NCBI GenBank assembly: GCA_903893805.1
Contig: CAITNM010000040.1
Span: 1 to 64,000, forward strand
Direction of reading: 5' to 3'
DNA length: 64,000 nucleotides
From: an uncultured Alphaproteobacteria bacterium
Lineage (GTDB): Bacteria; Pseudomonadota; Alphaproteobacteria; Paracaedibacterales; CAITNM01
The notes beneath the pieces are model-generated. The model did no database searches. It saw only the letters and a list, made by a program, of their open reading frames with translations, and was not told where the DNA came from. This document shows positions 47,612 through 57,547 of the stretch, in pieces; positions within the stretch are counted from its first letter, which is position 1; every line of letters starts with the position of its first letter. A program made the translations under genes and the position numbers.

Positions 47612-49693
47612 TCAAAAACCATATTCTAATTTCGTGATGGCGCCTTTAAACATGCCCATTGCGCCGCCTTCAGCTTTTATTAACGCGCCGCTCTTTAGTT
47701 CCATCATTGTTCCGGCTTTCGCTTGAAAGGCTAATCCAGCTTTCATCTGAATCATCATGCCGGCCTTTTCTTGTATATTCATGCCTGCTTTGGTCTGGAT
47801 ATTAGTCCCTGCTTTAGACTGGATATTCATGCCTGCTTTGGATTGGATATTCATCCCGGCTTTCATCATAATGTTTTTCCCCGCCTTCATCATAATATTT
47901 TGCCCCGCTTTCATGATAATATTTTTAGGCGTTTGTATCGTAATGTCTTTGGTGGCTTTAATTAAAATAGTTCCATTAACATCAATAACAAAATTTCCCT
48001 TTTTAAGATTTGTTGTTCGATCCCCTTTATCAATGAGTGTTAAATACATGGTGCCTTTTCCTTTTTGGTGAATCATTTTATCACCTTCGTGGATGGTTAG
48101 CGTATCGTCACCAGTGTTTATATCTTCATTTCGACTATGTTCTATTACCGTATTCATATCGTATTGACCGTGCAGATATATTTCCTCTTTGCCGGGATCA
48201 TCACTAAAACGCAGCTCATTATGGCCAGAATCATCATCGAACGTTTTACTCTTCAAGGTCATGTAGTAAGGCTTATCTTGGGGAGAATAAGGAGGCATGA
48301 ATGCTTGATTGTAGACACATCCTGTAATTAAAGGTCGGTCGGGATCTCCGTCAATAAATGCTACGACTACTTCCATACCAATGCGTGGCATTTGCAAGGC
48401 TCCCCAAGTTACACCGCTTAGTGACTGGCTTACTCGAATCCACAAAGAGCTTGTTTCATCGTCAGGATTGCGTAAGTCCCAATGGAACTTAACTTTAATT
48501 CGTGCCATCGGATCTCCGTACACTTCAGTTCCGGCACCTGTAACAAAGGCTGTCTGAGAACCATATATACGAGGCTTAAGCGTTTTACGGTAAGGGCGAT
48601 AGTGAATCGTTTTTAAAAAACCTTCAAAACTGTTTGTATAAGTTAAAAGATTAGATTCTCGTCCTTCAGTTGATTGGTCATCAGATTGGGAAATAATTTC
48701 ATGCTTCACATAAGAAATGGCGTACTCTTTGTTGTATTCTTTTATGGGGTGCTCTTTCAGCGTAAAAGTATAGCCAGGCGCTAAAGTAGGACATGATGTT
48801 CTTCCATACACTCGTTTAGTAAACCATTCAATTTCTTCCATTCGCTGGTCTGCTAACTTATGCCCTTCGCTCGATTTTTGAAACAATCCTGGATATTCAT
48901 AAATTTCTTTGCCAAACCCAGGTCCAGAACTAGTATTCAGTAATTGTGCATGGGGGGTTTTGTAATTGTAATCAATTGTTTTGTACGCCTTAGGAGCCAC
49001 TTGTGATTTTTTACCAAAAGCAAAAACACGATCAATAAATGCACCGTCAGCATCAACATTTAAAAAGGCCAAAGAGCCTTGGGTAATGTGCATAAAACTT
49101 GAGTTTTGATCAAATAAAACCATTGTGTGACTTGAATCTGTGTAGGTGAAGTAATACCCAATACCTTCTTCTTCCAGTAGTCTTGAAACAAAATCATAGT
49201 GGCTTTCGCCATATTGTACGCAATATTCACGTACTTCTGTGCCTCCGCTAGCTTTCACCTCAAGATTAGATACGCCATTTTCCCCTAAAATGGTTTGGAT
49301 AATATCCATTGCCGATTGTTCTTGAAAAATCCTGTGATCAGCCCCGTGTTTTGACATCCAGAATGTAGATCGCATTTGAAAATGAAAAAAATGAGTTAAC
49401 TGTTTTTGTTCATCTATCACTGTTTTTAGATGTTCCATGTGGGTGATCACCCCATGATAGGCACGAATTCCTTGTTTGGAAGAAGAGTCCTGTTCTCCAT
49501 ATACTTCGAAAATCACCCCAGCAGTGGTGTGTACTAGATCGTCACCATCAAATGTAGAAGTCATTGTTGATGCGTACACATCAATAACATATGGTTCAGA
49601 TAACGTCTCTTCGACTACAACTCGTTGCACTACAAAAGCGCCATCTCCAAATGCAGTTTTAATTTTGATGGAGAGAATTTCACCAGCAGACAC
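47612..49693 (-). CDS. vgrG: Type VI secretion spike protein VgrG
   Basis: A 693-residue VgrG/TssI. It has the phage gp27-like N-terminal domain (GVITHMEHLK, LLEEEGIGYYFTY), the gp5-like OB region (ARIKVKFHWDL, SLWIRVSQSLSGVTWGALQMPRIGMEVVVAFIDGD in order) and a C-terminal beta-helix with nine 8-residue repeats xNIxxKAG (residues 590-661), ending in EYGF with no extra effector domain. The start is GTG at 49693 with AAGGGGAAG just upstream. It is about 10 kb from tssF/tssG. The MORN gene follows at once. Confidence 0.96.
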   Translation of the reverse strand: MSAGEILSIKIKTAFGDGAFVVQRVVVEETLSEPYVIDVYASTMTSTFDGDDLVHTTAGVIFEVYGEQDSSSKQGIRAYHGVITHMEHLKTVIDEQKQLTHFFHFQMRSTFWMSKHGADHRIFQEQSAMDIIQTILGENGVSNLEVKASGGTEVREYCVQYGESHYDFVSRLLEEEGIGYYFTYTDSSHTMVLFDQNSSFMHITQGSLAFLNVDADGAFIDRVFAFGKKSQVAPKAYKTIDYNYKTPHAQLLNTSSGPGFGKEIYEYPGLFQKSSEGHKLADQRMEEIEWFTKRVYGRTSCPTLAPGYTFTLKEHPIKEYNKEYAISYVKHEIISQSDDQSTEGRESNLLTYTNSFEGFLKTIHYRPYRKTLKPRIYGSQTAFVTGAGTEVYGDPMARIKVKFHWDLRNPDDETSSLWIRVSQSLSGVTWGALQMPRIGMEVVVAFIDGDPDRPLITGCVYNQAFMPPYSPQDKPYYMTLKSKTFDDDSGHNELRFSDDPGKEEIYLHGQYDMNTVIEHSRNEDINTGDDTLTIHEGDKMIHQKGKGTMYLTLIDKGDRTTNLKKGNFVIDVNGTILIKATKDITIQTPKNIIMKAGQNIMMKAGKNIMMKAGMNIQSKAGMNIQSKAGTNIQTKAGMNIQEKAGMMIQMKAGLAFQAKAGTMMELKSGALIKAEGGAMGMFKGAITKLEYGF
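47711..47926 (-). repeat. 24-bp tandem repeats encoding the VgrG beta-helix
   Basis: Nine consecutive 8-codon units (KNIIMKAG, QNIMMKAG, KNIMMKAG, MNIQSKAG twice, TNIQTKAG, MNIQEKAG, MMIQMKAG, LAFQAKAG). The DNA units are similar enough to recombine, so spike length may vary between strains. Confidence 0.85.
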
Positions 49694-49815
49694 GTACTTC
49701 CCCTTGAAAAATTATAATTTTAATGAAATGTTAAGTACTGTTTGTCATTCTGAGACAGAAAAAAAACCTTTGTCTAGTGTCATTCATACAGATAAAGCCC
49801 AACTGGTAGGTAATT

Positions 49816-50370
49816 ATGACTAAAGGTAAATATCTTTGCGTGTATTGTGGTGCTTCTGAACGTGTTGAGCCTATGTACTATCAGGCAGCGGAAGAGCTTG
49901 GAAAGCTGATTGCTACCAACGGCTTTAATATGGTTTATGGGGGAGGGCGTCTTGGTTTAATGGGGCGTGTTTCTAATGCCGTTGTTGAAAATGGCGGTCT
50001 TGTTGTAGGGGTAACGACAGAACAGCTAGATGAACGTGAAGGTGTGCAGAGTGGACTTCACGAAATACACGTGGTTGATACTATGCACGCAAGAAAACTT
50101 CAGATGTCTCAAAAAGCAGATGCATTCATTATTATGCCTGGTGGTTATGGAACATTAGATGAATTTTTTGAAATCTTAACTTGGAGACAGCTCAATCTGC
50201 ATCAAAAACCAATCATTATTGCTAACATTAATAATTTCTGGGATCCCTTGGTTTCATTGTTTCATCATATTATTGATACTGACTTTGCACGCAAAGAACA
50301 TACACAATTTTTGCATATAGAAAACACTCTTGAAGGTGTTATTAAAATCGCCCAAAGGTTGCTGAAGTAA
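49816..50370 (+). CDS. LOG family protein (TIGR00730)
   Basis: A 184-residue Rossmann-fold protein of the LOG/YvdD family. It has the N-terminal LCVYCGAS, the nucleotide loop VYGGGRLGLMG and the signature PGGYGTLDE at 108-116. The family includes nucleoside 5-prime-monophosphate phosphoribohydrolases (cytokinin-activating in plants) and PpnN-like nucleosidases; the older lysine decarboxylase label is wrong. It is divergent from vgrG. Confidence 0.93.
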   Translation: MTKGKYLCVYCGASERVEPMYYQAAEELGKLIATNGFNMVYGGGRLGLMGRVSNAVVENGGLVVGVTTEQLDEREGVQSGLHEIHVVDTMHARKLQMSQKADAFIIMPGGYGTLDEFFEILTWRQLNLHQKPIIIANINNFWDPLVSLFHHIIDTDFARKEHTQFLHIENTLEGVIKIAQRLLK

Positions 50371-50516
50371 CTTTTAAAGATGATCTGAGTTTTCCATAAA
50401 CCTTTTGACAGCAGGTAGTATTTTGAATTTTTTATCTGATATGTAATATTGCACTTAACAAAGAATAACTCGTATGCTTTTAGTATGCTGTATTTTAAAT
50501 TAAAATTCAAAAATTA

Positions 50517-50924
50517 TTATCTTTTGTAGTTAGTTTTTATTTTTAAATTCTTTTTTGGCCCAGTTATAGAAATAACCGAGATCCAATTATTTAAACTAAA
50601 CTCCTTCAGCTCAAACTGGTACTCATCTTTGTTGCAAAAGTGCGTGTGTACTCTTGATGTATCATTTAGGTTATGTAGAAGAACGTATCCATCCTTTGGG
50701 TTAAAACCATGAATACTTAAACAGCCATTTTCCCAACTAAAATTGTAGTCACGAAAAAACGTTTGTTCATTACTATTTTTATATACGCCACTTTCATGTG
50801 CTTTATAAAATTTGGAATTTAGTTTTTCTACGTTCAGAACCCCAATCTGCATAAACTCATCAGCGATGAATCTCTCAAAATGCCATTGCCCAGGAAGGTT
50901 TTTCCAAAAATTAGTTAACTTCAT
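50517..50924 (-). CDS. DUF6314-like protein
   Basis: A 135-residue protein from the ATG at 50924 (MKLTNFWKNLPGQWHFERFI); upstream in-frame ATGs at 50984 and 50972 would add up to 20 residues. The pattern fits my recollection of the small beta-barrel DUF6314 family: an N-terminal GxWxxxR, an RDYNFSWENGCLSIHGF centre, a CNKDEYQFELKE strand and a C-terminal ITGPKKNLKIKTNYKR. No enzymatic residues stand out. The gap to the LOG gene has no other feature. Confidence 0.65.
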   Translation of the reverse strand: MKLTNFWKNLPGQWHFERFIADEFMQIGVLNVEKLNSKFYKAHESGVYKNSNEQTFFRDYNFSWENGCLSIHGFNPKDGYVLLHNLNDTSRVHTHFCNKDEYQFELKEFSLNNWISVISITGPKKNLKIKTNYKR

Positions 50925-50999
50925 AGATGGTACAATTTTGACTGGATTTTTAAAGTAAAAACATCCTACCATATAGGAAACCATTTAGATAAGTTTCGC

Positions 51000-52253
51000 A
51001 TGCAAACAGCAACGCAATCTGCACCACGTATAGTATCTGAATCTCTTAATCAGGGTGATTCTCACCAAATGCAAGCCCCATCAAAAAGTAGGTTTATAGG
51101 TGCAACGCTCATTGTTGCTGGTACAACTTTTGGTGCAGGAATGCTCGCACTTCCTATGACTTCTGGTAAAGCAGGATTCCTTAATAGTTCTTTGCTATTG
51201 GTTGCTATGTGGATTTTCACCTGCTTTGCAGCGCTTATCACCTTGGAAATAAACCTACGGTTCGGTGCTGGGTATAGCATATCTTACTTGGCTGAGAAAA
51301 CATTTGGTCGTTTTGGAAAATGGATTGCGTCTTTAAGTATTGGATTTTTATTTTACGCTCTGCTCTCGGCGTATACTACTGGTGGGGCTGCGTTTCTGAA
51401 AACAGGAATCGATAATTTTTTCGGTGTTTCTGTTCCATTTGCATTAATGGCATTTGCATTTGCAGCAATGCTTGGAGTTTTTGTCTATTCGTCGACTCGT
51501 CATGTAGATTTTGCAAATCGTTTTTTACTATTTTTTAAAGTCGGGATTTTCTTAAGCCTTGTTTATTGCTTGATTCCCTTTATACAAACTCAATATTTGG
51601 CTAGTGCCGGTAGTGAACCAAGTGCATTTTGGTTAGCAATACCATTGTTTTTTACATCATTCGGATTTCATGGAAGCATTCCAACGCTTGTTAATTACGT
51701 TGGCCCTAATCCCAAATATTTAAGAAAAGTTATTGTTGTAGGTAGTATTGCTCCGCTGTTTGTTTACATAGTTTGGCAATCAGTAACGTTGGGTGTTTTG
51801 CCACCATCAACAGGGCTGGAAGAACAAAACGTTGCATCGTTTATTCATCATTTAAGTGAGGTAACTCAAAGTAGCGCTATTGGGTATTGCTCAAATATTT
51901 TTACGTTCTTTGCGGTTTCCACATCATTTTTAGGGGTGGCGATTGGATTATTTGATTATTTGGCTGAAAGTTTAAAGAAGAAAAACACTTCCGGACAAAG
52001 GTTTCAAACGGCACTTTTAACCTTCGTACCTCCGTTATTTTTTGCACTGTTTTACCCAAATGGTTTCATTATGGCTTTGGGGTACGCATCAATTGCGCTG
52101 AGTGTATTGGCAATTTTGCTACCAGCGGCAGTTGCGTATAAATTGCGTCAATCAAACACCATTACCCCCTACAAAGTAGTAGGAGGCAATGGTATTTTGG
52201 CGTTAGTTTTCTTGTGTGGCGTTGCAATTATCGTTATTGAACTGATTAAGTAG
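51000..52253 (+). CDS. Aromatic amino acid permease (HAAAP family)
   Basis: A 417-residue membrane protein with about 11 helices. The family start FIGATLIVAGTTFGAGMLAL and the next loop with GYSISYLAEKTFG place it with the Tyr/Trp permeases (TyrP, Mtr, TnaB). It imports tyrosine or tryptophan with protons, a typical need of a host-dependent bacterium. The ATG at 51000 precedes a 30-residue polar tail; an ATG at 51069 is also possible. Its last 8 nt overlap the convergent gene. Confidence 0.9.
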   Translation: MQTATQSAPRIVSESLNQGDSHQMQAPSKSRFIGATLIVAGTTFGAGMLALPMTSGKAGFLNSSLLLVAMWIFTCFAALITLEINLRFGAGYSISYLAEKTFGRFGKWIASLSIGFLFYALLSAYTTGGAAFLKTGIDNFFGVSVPFALMAFAFAAMLGVFVYSSTRHVDFANRFLLFFKVGIFLSLVYCLIPFIQTQYLASAGSEPSAFWLAIPLFFTSFGFHGSIPTLVNYVGPNPKYLRKVIVVGSIAPLFVYIVWQSVTLGVLPPSTGLEEQNVASFIHHLSEVTQSSAIGYCSNIFTFFAVSTSFLGVAIGLFDYLAESLKKKNTSGQRFQTALLTFVPPLFFALFYPNGFIMALGYASIALSVLAILLPAAVAYKLRQSNTITPYKVVGGNGILALVFLCGVAIIVIELIK

Positions 52254-52854
52254 GCAACGACTCTTCAGTTCCAGCAGTAACGCTATCTGCATTCGTTTGA
52301 GGAACTGATGCTGCAGCTACTTCAGTGATTTCAGCATTGAAAGCGCCATTATCATTTCTGCTACAAAAGTCCAATTTATAAGCAAGATCTTCGGGCGTGA
52401 AACTGATGTCTTTTCCTGACAAAAACTCTGCGCATTTTTTTGTGAAAGCACTAGTATTTAAAATACCAGGTACATCCCCAGCAATATTGCAGGCAAGTCT
52501 CGAAAAGGCCACTGCTGCTTTAATTTGGGTTTCTTCGGAAAGAAGACGGAAGTTTGCTATCCGTTCTTCCGTTTCAAGTAGTATATGTGTCAATTCATGC
52601 GCCTTATCATCAATCCGTGTATGTCCAGTATCTGAAGAAAATAATTCTGACAACCTAAGAGGTTGACGAGTCTCATCACGAGGAGGCCATACTGTGTATG
52701 TTGGTGTAGGTAATTGATATATGTTTTCTGAAAGTGAAAGAATTTTTTGTCTAAATTCTTGCTCTTCAGTCTCTTCAGTAGTTATTTGATCTTGGCTAGC
52801 TATAGCTGTTGATATTGTGGCTAATAGAACTAATGATAAAAATTTCTTTTTCAT
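52246..52854 (-). CDS. Secreted protein with an HExxH string, function unknown
   Basis: A 202-residue protein with a signal peptide (MKKKFLSLVLLATISTAIAS). The mature part is acidic and mostly helical. It contains DDKAHELTHILLETEERI, an HExxH pattern that would bind zinc in a gluzincin or metzincin, but no third ligand motif is evident and the surroundings do not match a known protease. Two Cys pairs are possible (LACNIAG, KKCAEF, LDFCSR). It is convergent with the permease. Confidence 0.68.
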   Translation of the reverse strand: MKKKFLSLVLLATISTAIASQDQITTEETEEQEFRQKILSLSENIYQLPTPTYTVWPPRDETRQPLRLSELFSSDTGHTRIDDKAHELTHILLETEERIANFRLLSEETQIKAAVAFSRLACNIAGDVPGILNTSAFTKKCAEFLSGKDISFTPEDLAYKLDFCSRNDNGAFNAEITEVAAASVPQTNADSVTAGTEESLPT

Positions 52855-53029
52855 AAATTTTAGGTCCCTTTTCTGCTTCGTATAAACAGCTTAGAGCAGG
52901 GATTTTTAACAAAAGGTTAACGAAATAAAACATATAAATTCATTTGTTATTTCTTGGACCCTCTCTGCTCTTAAAATATTTATATAATTGTACGCATTTG
53001 CGCTATACTGCCAGAGTGGTGAGAAGCAA

Positions 53030-53152
53030 ATGCTCAAATTTAGTGACCTAATTCAATTCGGGGTAGAAGTTTGCCGCTTTATATTTAAGCTGCGTACGCA
53101 GGGATTAAGTTTCTTATCAGCCATTATGAGGAAACATTTAGGTGAATACTAA
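53030..53152 (+). CDS. Possible 40-residue leader ORF before the ABC exporter
   Basis: The ATG at 53030 follows GAGAAG. It encodes MLKFSDLIQFGVEVCRFIFK, then LRTQGLSFLSAIMRKHLGEY, a short amphipathic or membrane-like helix. It ends 11 nt inside the exporter gene, whose GTG at 53142 could be reached by translational coupling. The region has TATACT at 53004-53009. No homologue is recognised, and it may be chance. Confidence 0.35.
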   Translation: MLKFSDLIQFGVEVCRFIFKLRTQGLSFLSAIMRKHLGEY

Positions 53153-54908
53153 AAATCTTACATTAAAAAAACTTAAGGTATATTTGTGGCCTAAAAATAT
53201 GGTCAAGGCCAAGGTATACCTTGTTAGTGCGCTTTCATTTCTATTGATTGGTCGCATTTTTGTATTGTGTGGTCCAGTTGCTTTTAAATACTTGATTGAT
53301 CACCTAGAAAAAAGTCCTGCTGTTTTTCCTGCGGGTATTTTGATTAGTTTTGTTGCTGTTCGCATATTGGCTCAAACATTTAACGAATTGCGTGATTACA
53401 CGTTTAATATTGTAACTCAGCGAGTGTTTCGCGAAATATCGGTCACTACATTTAAGCATTTGCATTCTTTAAGCTTAAAATTTCATCTTAACCGACAAAC
53501 GGGTGGGCTTAGCCGTATTATTGAGCGTGCTACAAAATCCTTAGAAATGATTAGTCAGTTTTTAATGATGACGATTTTTCCAAGCATAATAGAAACAATC
53601 TTTTTATCGATTCTACTATGGATTTGGTATAGCCCCTGGTGCAGCCTGATTATGGTTTTAACCATGGTCACTTATGTCGTGTTTACCATTATTGTGTCGA
53701 CTAAGCGCTTGAAAATTGTCAAACAAATGAATGCTTATGATAATACAGCTCAAACTCGTGCAATTGATAGTTTACTCAATTTCGAAACGGTAAAATACTT
53801 TGGAAATGAAGAATTTGAAGTCAAACGTTACGATGAAGTGCAAGCTGTTTATGAAAAAACATCACGAAAATTAAGGGGTTCCCTTAACTTCTTAAACGCA
53901 GGGCAAGCGATCATATTTTCCATAGGTCTTGGGGGAATGCTTGCTTTTGCAGTTCAGCGTGCGGCAATAGGTGCAATTACACCCGGTGATGTTGCTGCAT
54001 TATTTGCTTTTTCCCTTCAACTGGTGATGCCTTTATTTAACCTAGGGTTTGCTTACCGAGAAATTAAGCAAGGAATAGTCAATCTTGGGGAAATGTTTGA
54101 ATTGCTTGATCAAGAATCTGACACCAAAGATATTGCTGGGGCAAAACCGTTGGTCTATAAAACAGGCAAAGTTGTGTTTGAAAACATATGCTTTAACTAT
54201 GGTGCCGACCGCCAGATTCTAAAAAATATAAATTTTGAAATACAGCCAGGTGAAACAGCCGCATTTGTTGGAGCAACTGGTGCTGGAAAATCAACCTTAT
54301 CACGCCTACTATTTCGGTTTTACGATCCTTGCAAAGGTAGCATTTACATTGATGACCAAGATTTGAAATCTGTTACTCAAGAAAGCCTTAGGGAAGTTTT
54401 AGGAATGGTGCCGCAAGATACGGTACTATTTAATGATACGCTTGGCTATAACATTGCTTACGGTGCTCCAGATGCTTCTCCTAGTCAAATTCAAGAAGCC
54501 GCTAAAAATGCTGAGCTTGATGCTTTCATTGCATCTCTTCCTGAAGGATTTGATACTAAAGTTGGTGAACGGGGTTTGAAGCTATCAGGTGGAGAAAAAC
54601 AACGAGTAGCAATTGCCAGAATGCTACTTAAAAAACCAAAGATTTTCATTTTTGATGAAGCAACTTCAGCTCTTGATAGTTCTACTGAAAAGCGTATTCA
54701 AGAAAGTCTGCAAAAAATTTCTAAAAATCAAACAACCATTATTATTGCTCACAGGCTTAGCACCATTGTTGATGCTGATAAAATCTTTGTATTAGACCAA
54801 GGTGTAATTGCAGAATCAGGTACCCACGTGAAATTGCTACAACAAAATGGTTTATATGCGAAATTATGGAATCAACAAATCAATGAAGGCCTGATTGAGG
54901 GTGATTAA
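53142..54908 (+). CDS. Atm1-type ABC exporter (fused permease and ATPase)
   Basis: A 588-residue half-transporter with six transmembrane helices (about 25-320) followed by a nucleotide-binding domain with Walker A GATGAGKST (377-385), signature LSGGEKQRVAIAR and Walker B IFIFDEATSALD. The segment SLLNFETVKYFGNEEFEVKR is diagnostic for the Atm1/HMT1 branch, which exports glutathione-linked sulfur or metal species. The start is GTG at 53142 with AGGA upstream. It functions as a homodimer in the inner membrane. Confidence 0.93.
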   Translation: MNTKNLTLKKLKVYLWPKNMVKAKVYLVSALSFLLIGRIFVLCGPVAFKYLIDHLEKSPAVFPAGILISFVAVRILAQTFNELRDYTFNIVTQRVFREISVTTFKHLHSLSLKFHLNRQTGGLSRIIERATKSLEMISQFLMMTIFPSIIETIFLSILLWIWYSPWCSLIMVLTMVTYVVFTIIVSTKRLKIVKQMNAYDNTAQTRAIDSLLNFETVKYFGNEEFEVKRYDEVQAVYEKTSRKLRGSLNFLNAGQAIIFSIGLGGMLAFAVQRAAIGAITPGDVAALFAFSLQLVMPLFNLGFAYREIKQGIVNLGEMFELLDQESDTKDIAGAKPLVYKTGKVVFENICFNYGADRQILKNINFEIQPGETAAFVGATGAGKSTLSRLLFRFYDPCKGSIYIDDQDLKSVTQESLREVLGMVPQDTVLFNDTLGYNIAYGAPDASPSQIQEAAKNAELDAFIASLPEGFDTKVGERGLKLSGGEKQRVAIARMLLKKPKIFIFDEATSALDSSTEKRIQESLQKISKNQTTIIIAHRLSTIVDADKIFVLDQGVIAESGTHVKLLQQNGLYAKLWNQQINEGLIEGD

Positions 54909-55034
54909 TTTTCATTCGAGTGCATTGGCTTTTCTTCGCTGGTGTGTAGTGCTAGAGTGTGCTTGCCTGAGGCGACTAACTGATATGATTACCAATGGCT
55001 AGGGTAATGAAACACAAAATTTGGAGGGAATATT

Positions 55035-55454
55035 ATGAGTAAATTTATGATTTTGCTATTAACCTGCGTTCTTGGAGCAGTTTTTGCTGCTGATCTACGT
55101 GATGCATCACACGATCAAGAGATACTAAAAGGAAAAGCTACAACTTTACGTGCTATAGCAACTGGTTTAGGCAGCCCTACAGACTCACTCAGACTTAAAT
55201 CGTTGCTAAATATTAAATCAGCTTCAATGCAAATGTTGAATAGTTCAGTAGTAGCTAGAGGGGAAGATGATCTTGAAGCAGGATTTCGTGAAGTGACTGA
55301 TACTGCTGCAGAGCTAGAACGAGAAATACTTACGCAATTTGGCCCTAGGCTCAATGCTCTTTGCTTTAATTTATTTCAATTGGCTACAGTTGTAGACTCT
55401 GAAGCAGATGAAATTCATGATAGACTGCAATTAAGTATGCGGGTTCATTCTTAA
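55035..55454 (+). CDS. Small secreted protein of unknown function
   Basis: A 139-residue protein with a good ribosome-binding site (GGAGGGAATATT before the ATG) and a signal peptide (MSKFMILLLTCVLGAVFAAD). The mature part is predicted helical and acidic, with Leu-rich stretches and one Cys (LNALCFNLF). No family is recognised. It has its own terminator. Confidence 0.72.
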   Translation: MSKFMILLLTCVLGAVFAADLRDASHDQEILKGKATTLRAIATGLGSPTDSLRLKSLLNIKSASMQMLNSSVVARGEDDLEAGFREVTDTAAELEREILTQFGPRLNALCFNLFQLATVVDSEADEIHDRLQLSMRVHS

Positions 55455-55464
55455 TTTCTACCTA

Positions 55465-55505
55465 GTGGCTTTTCTGACCAGAAGAGCCACAATTTTATTC
55501 CTTTT
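55465..55505 (+). terminator. Terminator after small secreted gene
   Basis: The 11-bp stem GTGGCTTTTCT (55465-55475) with AGAAGAGCCAC (55480-55490) has one G-T pair and a 4-nt loop, followed by a moderately T-rich tail. Confidence 0.7.
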
Positions 55506-55589
55506 ATTCAAGCGTGCAATTTTAAAATCCTTTGCTTGAATACGCTGCAAAAAACTAGCTAGACTTGTTACAGATACTTTGATTTGTAA

Positions 55590-56477
55590 ATGATTTTGCA
55601 ACAGCATCATGACCACCATCAATATGTGCAAAAGGTTCGTAGCCTTGCAGTTCTTAGTCTTGAAGAAGAATATAAACTAGCTAAAGATTGGCGCGAAAAC
55701 CAAGACCATAAAGCCATGGAAAAATTGGCAGCAGCGCATCTAAAATTAGTAGCAAAAGTTGCTGTAGGTTATCGTGGATATGGTCTGCCTATTAGTGACC
55801 TGATTGCTGAAGGCAATATCGGTATGATGCAAGCCATGAAACATTACGAACCTGATCGTGGCTTTCGCTTTTCTACCTATGCTATGTGGTGGATTAAGGC
55901 CAGCATGCAAGATTACATTTTACACACTTGGTCTTTAGTAAAAATTGGCACAACCGCTGCTCAAAAAAAACTGTTCTTTTCTCTCAAAAAAACCAAGCGG
56001 GCAATTATTCTGGAGGCTCAAGAAAAAGATGGTAAACAACACAGTGACCAACTAACCCCTGAATTGGTGCAAAAAATTGCATTAAAGCTGAATGTGTCAG
56101 AAGACGAAGTTTGGTCAATGGAACAGCGTATAGCAAGCCACGATTCATCTTTAAATACGCCTGTTAATGATAGTGAAAGCACTATGGAATGGATGGACTG
56201 GCTGGCTGATGAAAGTGACAATCAAGAGATTCAAATCGTTCAACGTGATGAGCTAGATAAACGACGCAATGCACTTCAAGGGGCTATGAAAGCGCTCAAT
56301 GCAAGAGAACAGGAAATTATCATCGGCAGACGTTTGGATGAGCCTCCAAAGACGCTTGAGGAAATGAGTCATCACTTAACAATTTCCCGTGAACGTGTGC
56401 GTCAACTTGAAATATCTGCTTTTGAAAAGCTTAAGAAAGCCTTAAAATATTCAGCTCTTCAAACTTCGACCTTGTGA
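55590..56477 (+). CDS. rpoH: RNA polymerase sigma-32 factor RpoH
   Basis: A 295-residue group 3 sigma factor. It has region 2 with AHLKLVAKVAVGYRGYGLPI, SDLIAEGNIGMMQAM and FRFSTYAMWWIKASMQDYIL, the RpoH box AQKKLFFSLKK between regions 2 and 3, and region 4 with HLTISRERVRQLEISAFEKL. It directs heat-shock transcription, and plausible targets here are clpX-lon and the HtrA-like protease. The convergent gene at 56495 starts 17 nt after its stop. Confidence 0.95.
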   Translation: MILQQHHDHHQYVQKVRSLAVLSLEEEYKLAKDWRENQDHKAMEKLAAAHLKLVAKVAVGYRGYGLPISDLIAEGNIGMMQAMKHYEPDRGFRFSTYAMWWIKASMQDYILHTWSLVKIGTTAAQKKLFFSLKKTKRAIILEAQEKDGKQHSDQLTPELVQKIALKLNVSEDEVWSMEQRIASHDSSLNTPVNDSESTMEWMDWLADESDNQEIQIVQRDELDKRRNALQGAMKALNAREQEIIIGRRLDEPPKTLEEMSHHLTISRERVRQLEISAFEKLKKALKYSALQTSTL

Positions 56478-56494
56478 TGTAAGAGAAGGTGGTG

Positions 56495-57535
56495 TTATTT
56501 TTCATTGCTTTTCTTTTTTCTGAATTTTCCTGAATACAAAGCATAGGCTACATAAGTTTTTGGGAGTCCAAAAAATTCTCCACCAGGGGCGATAGACTCT
56601 TCATCAATGCCTACTATGAACTGCTTAGTTTGAGTATGGGAAGGAATAATACCTGTCTTGATAATATCTAGTGCAAACTGTGCGGCAATCTCTCCTTGTT
56701 CGTAAGGCGATGTTGCTATTGCTAAATGTGCACCATCTTCAAATACAAACCCATTCATTCCTATTATTGGTTTGGTAGCATTAGCCATTGTCCATGCCAT
56801 TATTTCTTTGGGGGGGACTTTTTTCTCACTGCCCTTGACGTCATAGATTTTTCTGCAATTCGAAATAACAATATAATCTGCATCTTCGCAGGCTTTTTTA
56901 ATAGCTACTTTCCAATCATCAAAAGTTGAAACAAGCAGCGAAGGGAGCATTTTTACATTTTTCCATCCCTCATATGCATGCAAAAACTTATCATCAAGTT
57001 TGACGGTTTTTGAGTCATCACTTACATGAATTATTCTTATACTATTTGTCGTTCCGGCAAGTAGTTGTAGTGAGTCAACAATACCCTCAACAGGTAAGCG
57101 CTCTAATATTCCAGTTATGTTACTTGCTTTATCAAAACCGTATTGTTCCCTTGTGCCATTTACACCAGCAAATACAACCTTAATTTTGGGGTCATTATTG
57201 TAGTACTTGGTAACGTATTCCTGGGCATCGTCATCTACAGCAATGATCACGGATGGTTTGAATTGCTCGATCACTCGTTTGCTAACAATACCAATTTTTT
57301 CTAGATAATGTTTTTCAGGGTGATTTTTAGTGTCCATATAGTGCCATCTTACGGTAACAGTACTGTCTTTTTCGAAGATTCCCTTTATACCAACATCAAC
57401 ATCATGTGTCCAAGAATAATCACTTCCATAACTCTGCAATACAAGAATTCTAGGAGTTGAAATGCTTTCTTTGACCAAAAAATAGGTGCTGCCAAGCACA
57501 AATAACCCTACAAATAATAAGCGTAATTTAATCAT
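56495..57535 (-). CDS. ABC-type substrate-binding protein (PF04392-like)
   Basis: A 346-residue protein with an N-terminal hydrophobic signal or anchor (about 5-21). The type I periplasmic-binding-protein fold is seen in ILVLQSYGSDYSWTHDV, PSVIIAVDDDAQEYV, VVFAGVNGT and IVISNCRKIYDV. It resembles the ABC_sub_bind family found without, or far from, its permease genes and as sensory binding proteins. It lies 12 nt downstream of the SLC13-type transporter, so it is co-transcribed with it. There is no ABC permease or ATPase nearby, so it may feed or sense for that transporter. Confidence 0.8.
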   Translation of the reverse strand: MIKLRLLFVGLFVLGSTYFLVKESISTPRILVLQSYGSDYSWTHDVDVGIKGIFEKDSTVTVRWHYMDTKNHPEKHYLEKIGIVSKRVIEQFKPSVIIAVDDDAQEYVTKYYNNDPKIKVVFAGVNGTREQYGFDKASNITGILERLPVEGIVDSLQLLAGTTNSIRIIHVSDDSKTVKLDDKFLHAYEGWKNVKMLPSLLVSTFDDWKVAIKKACEDADYIVISNCRKIYDVKGSEKKVPPKEIMAWTMANATKPIIGMNGFVFEDGAHLAIATSPYEQGEIAAQFALDIIKTGIIPSHTQTKQFIVGIDEESIAPGGEFFGLPKTYVAYALYSGKFRKKKSNEK

Positions 57536-57547
57536 GATAATCCCTTT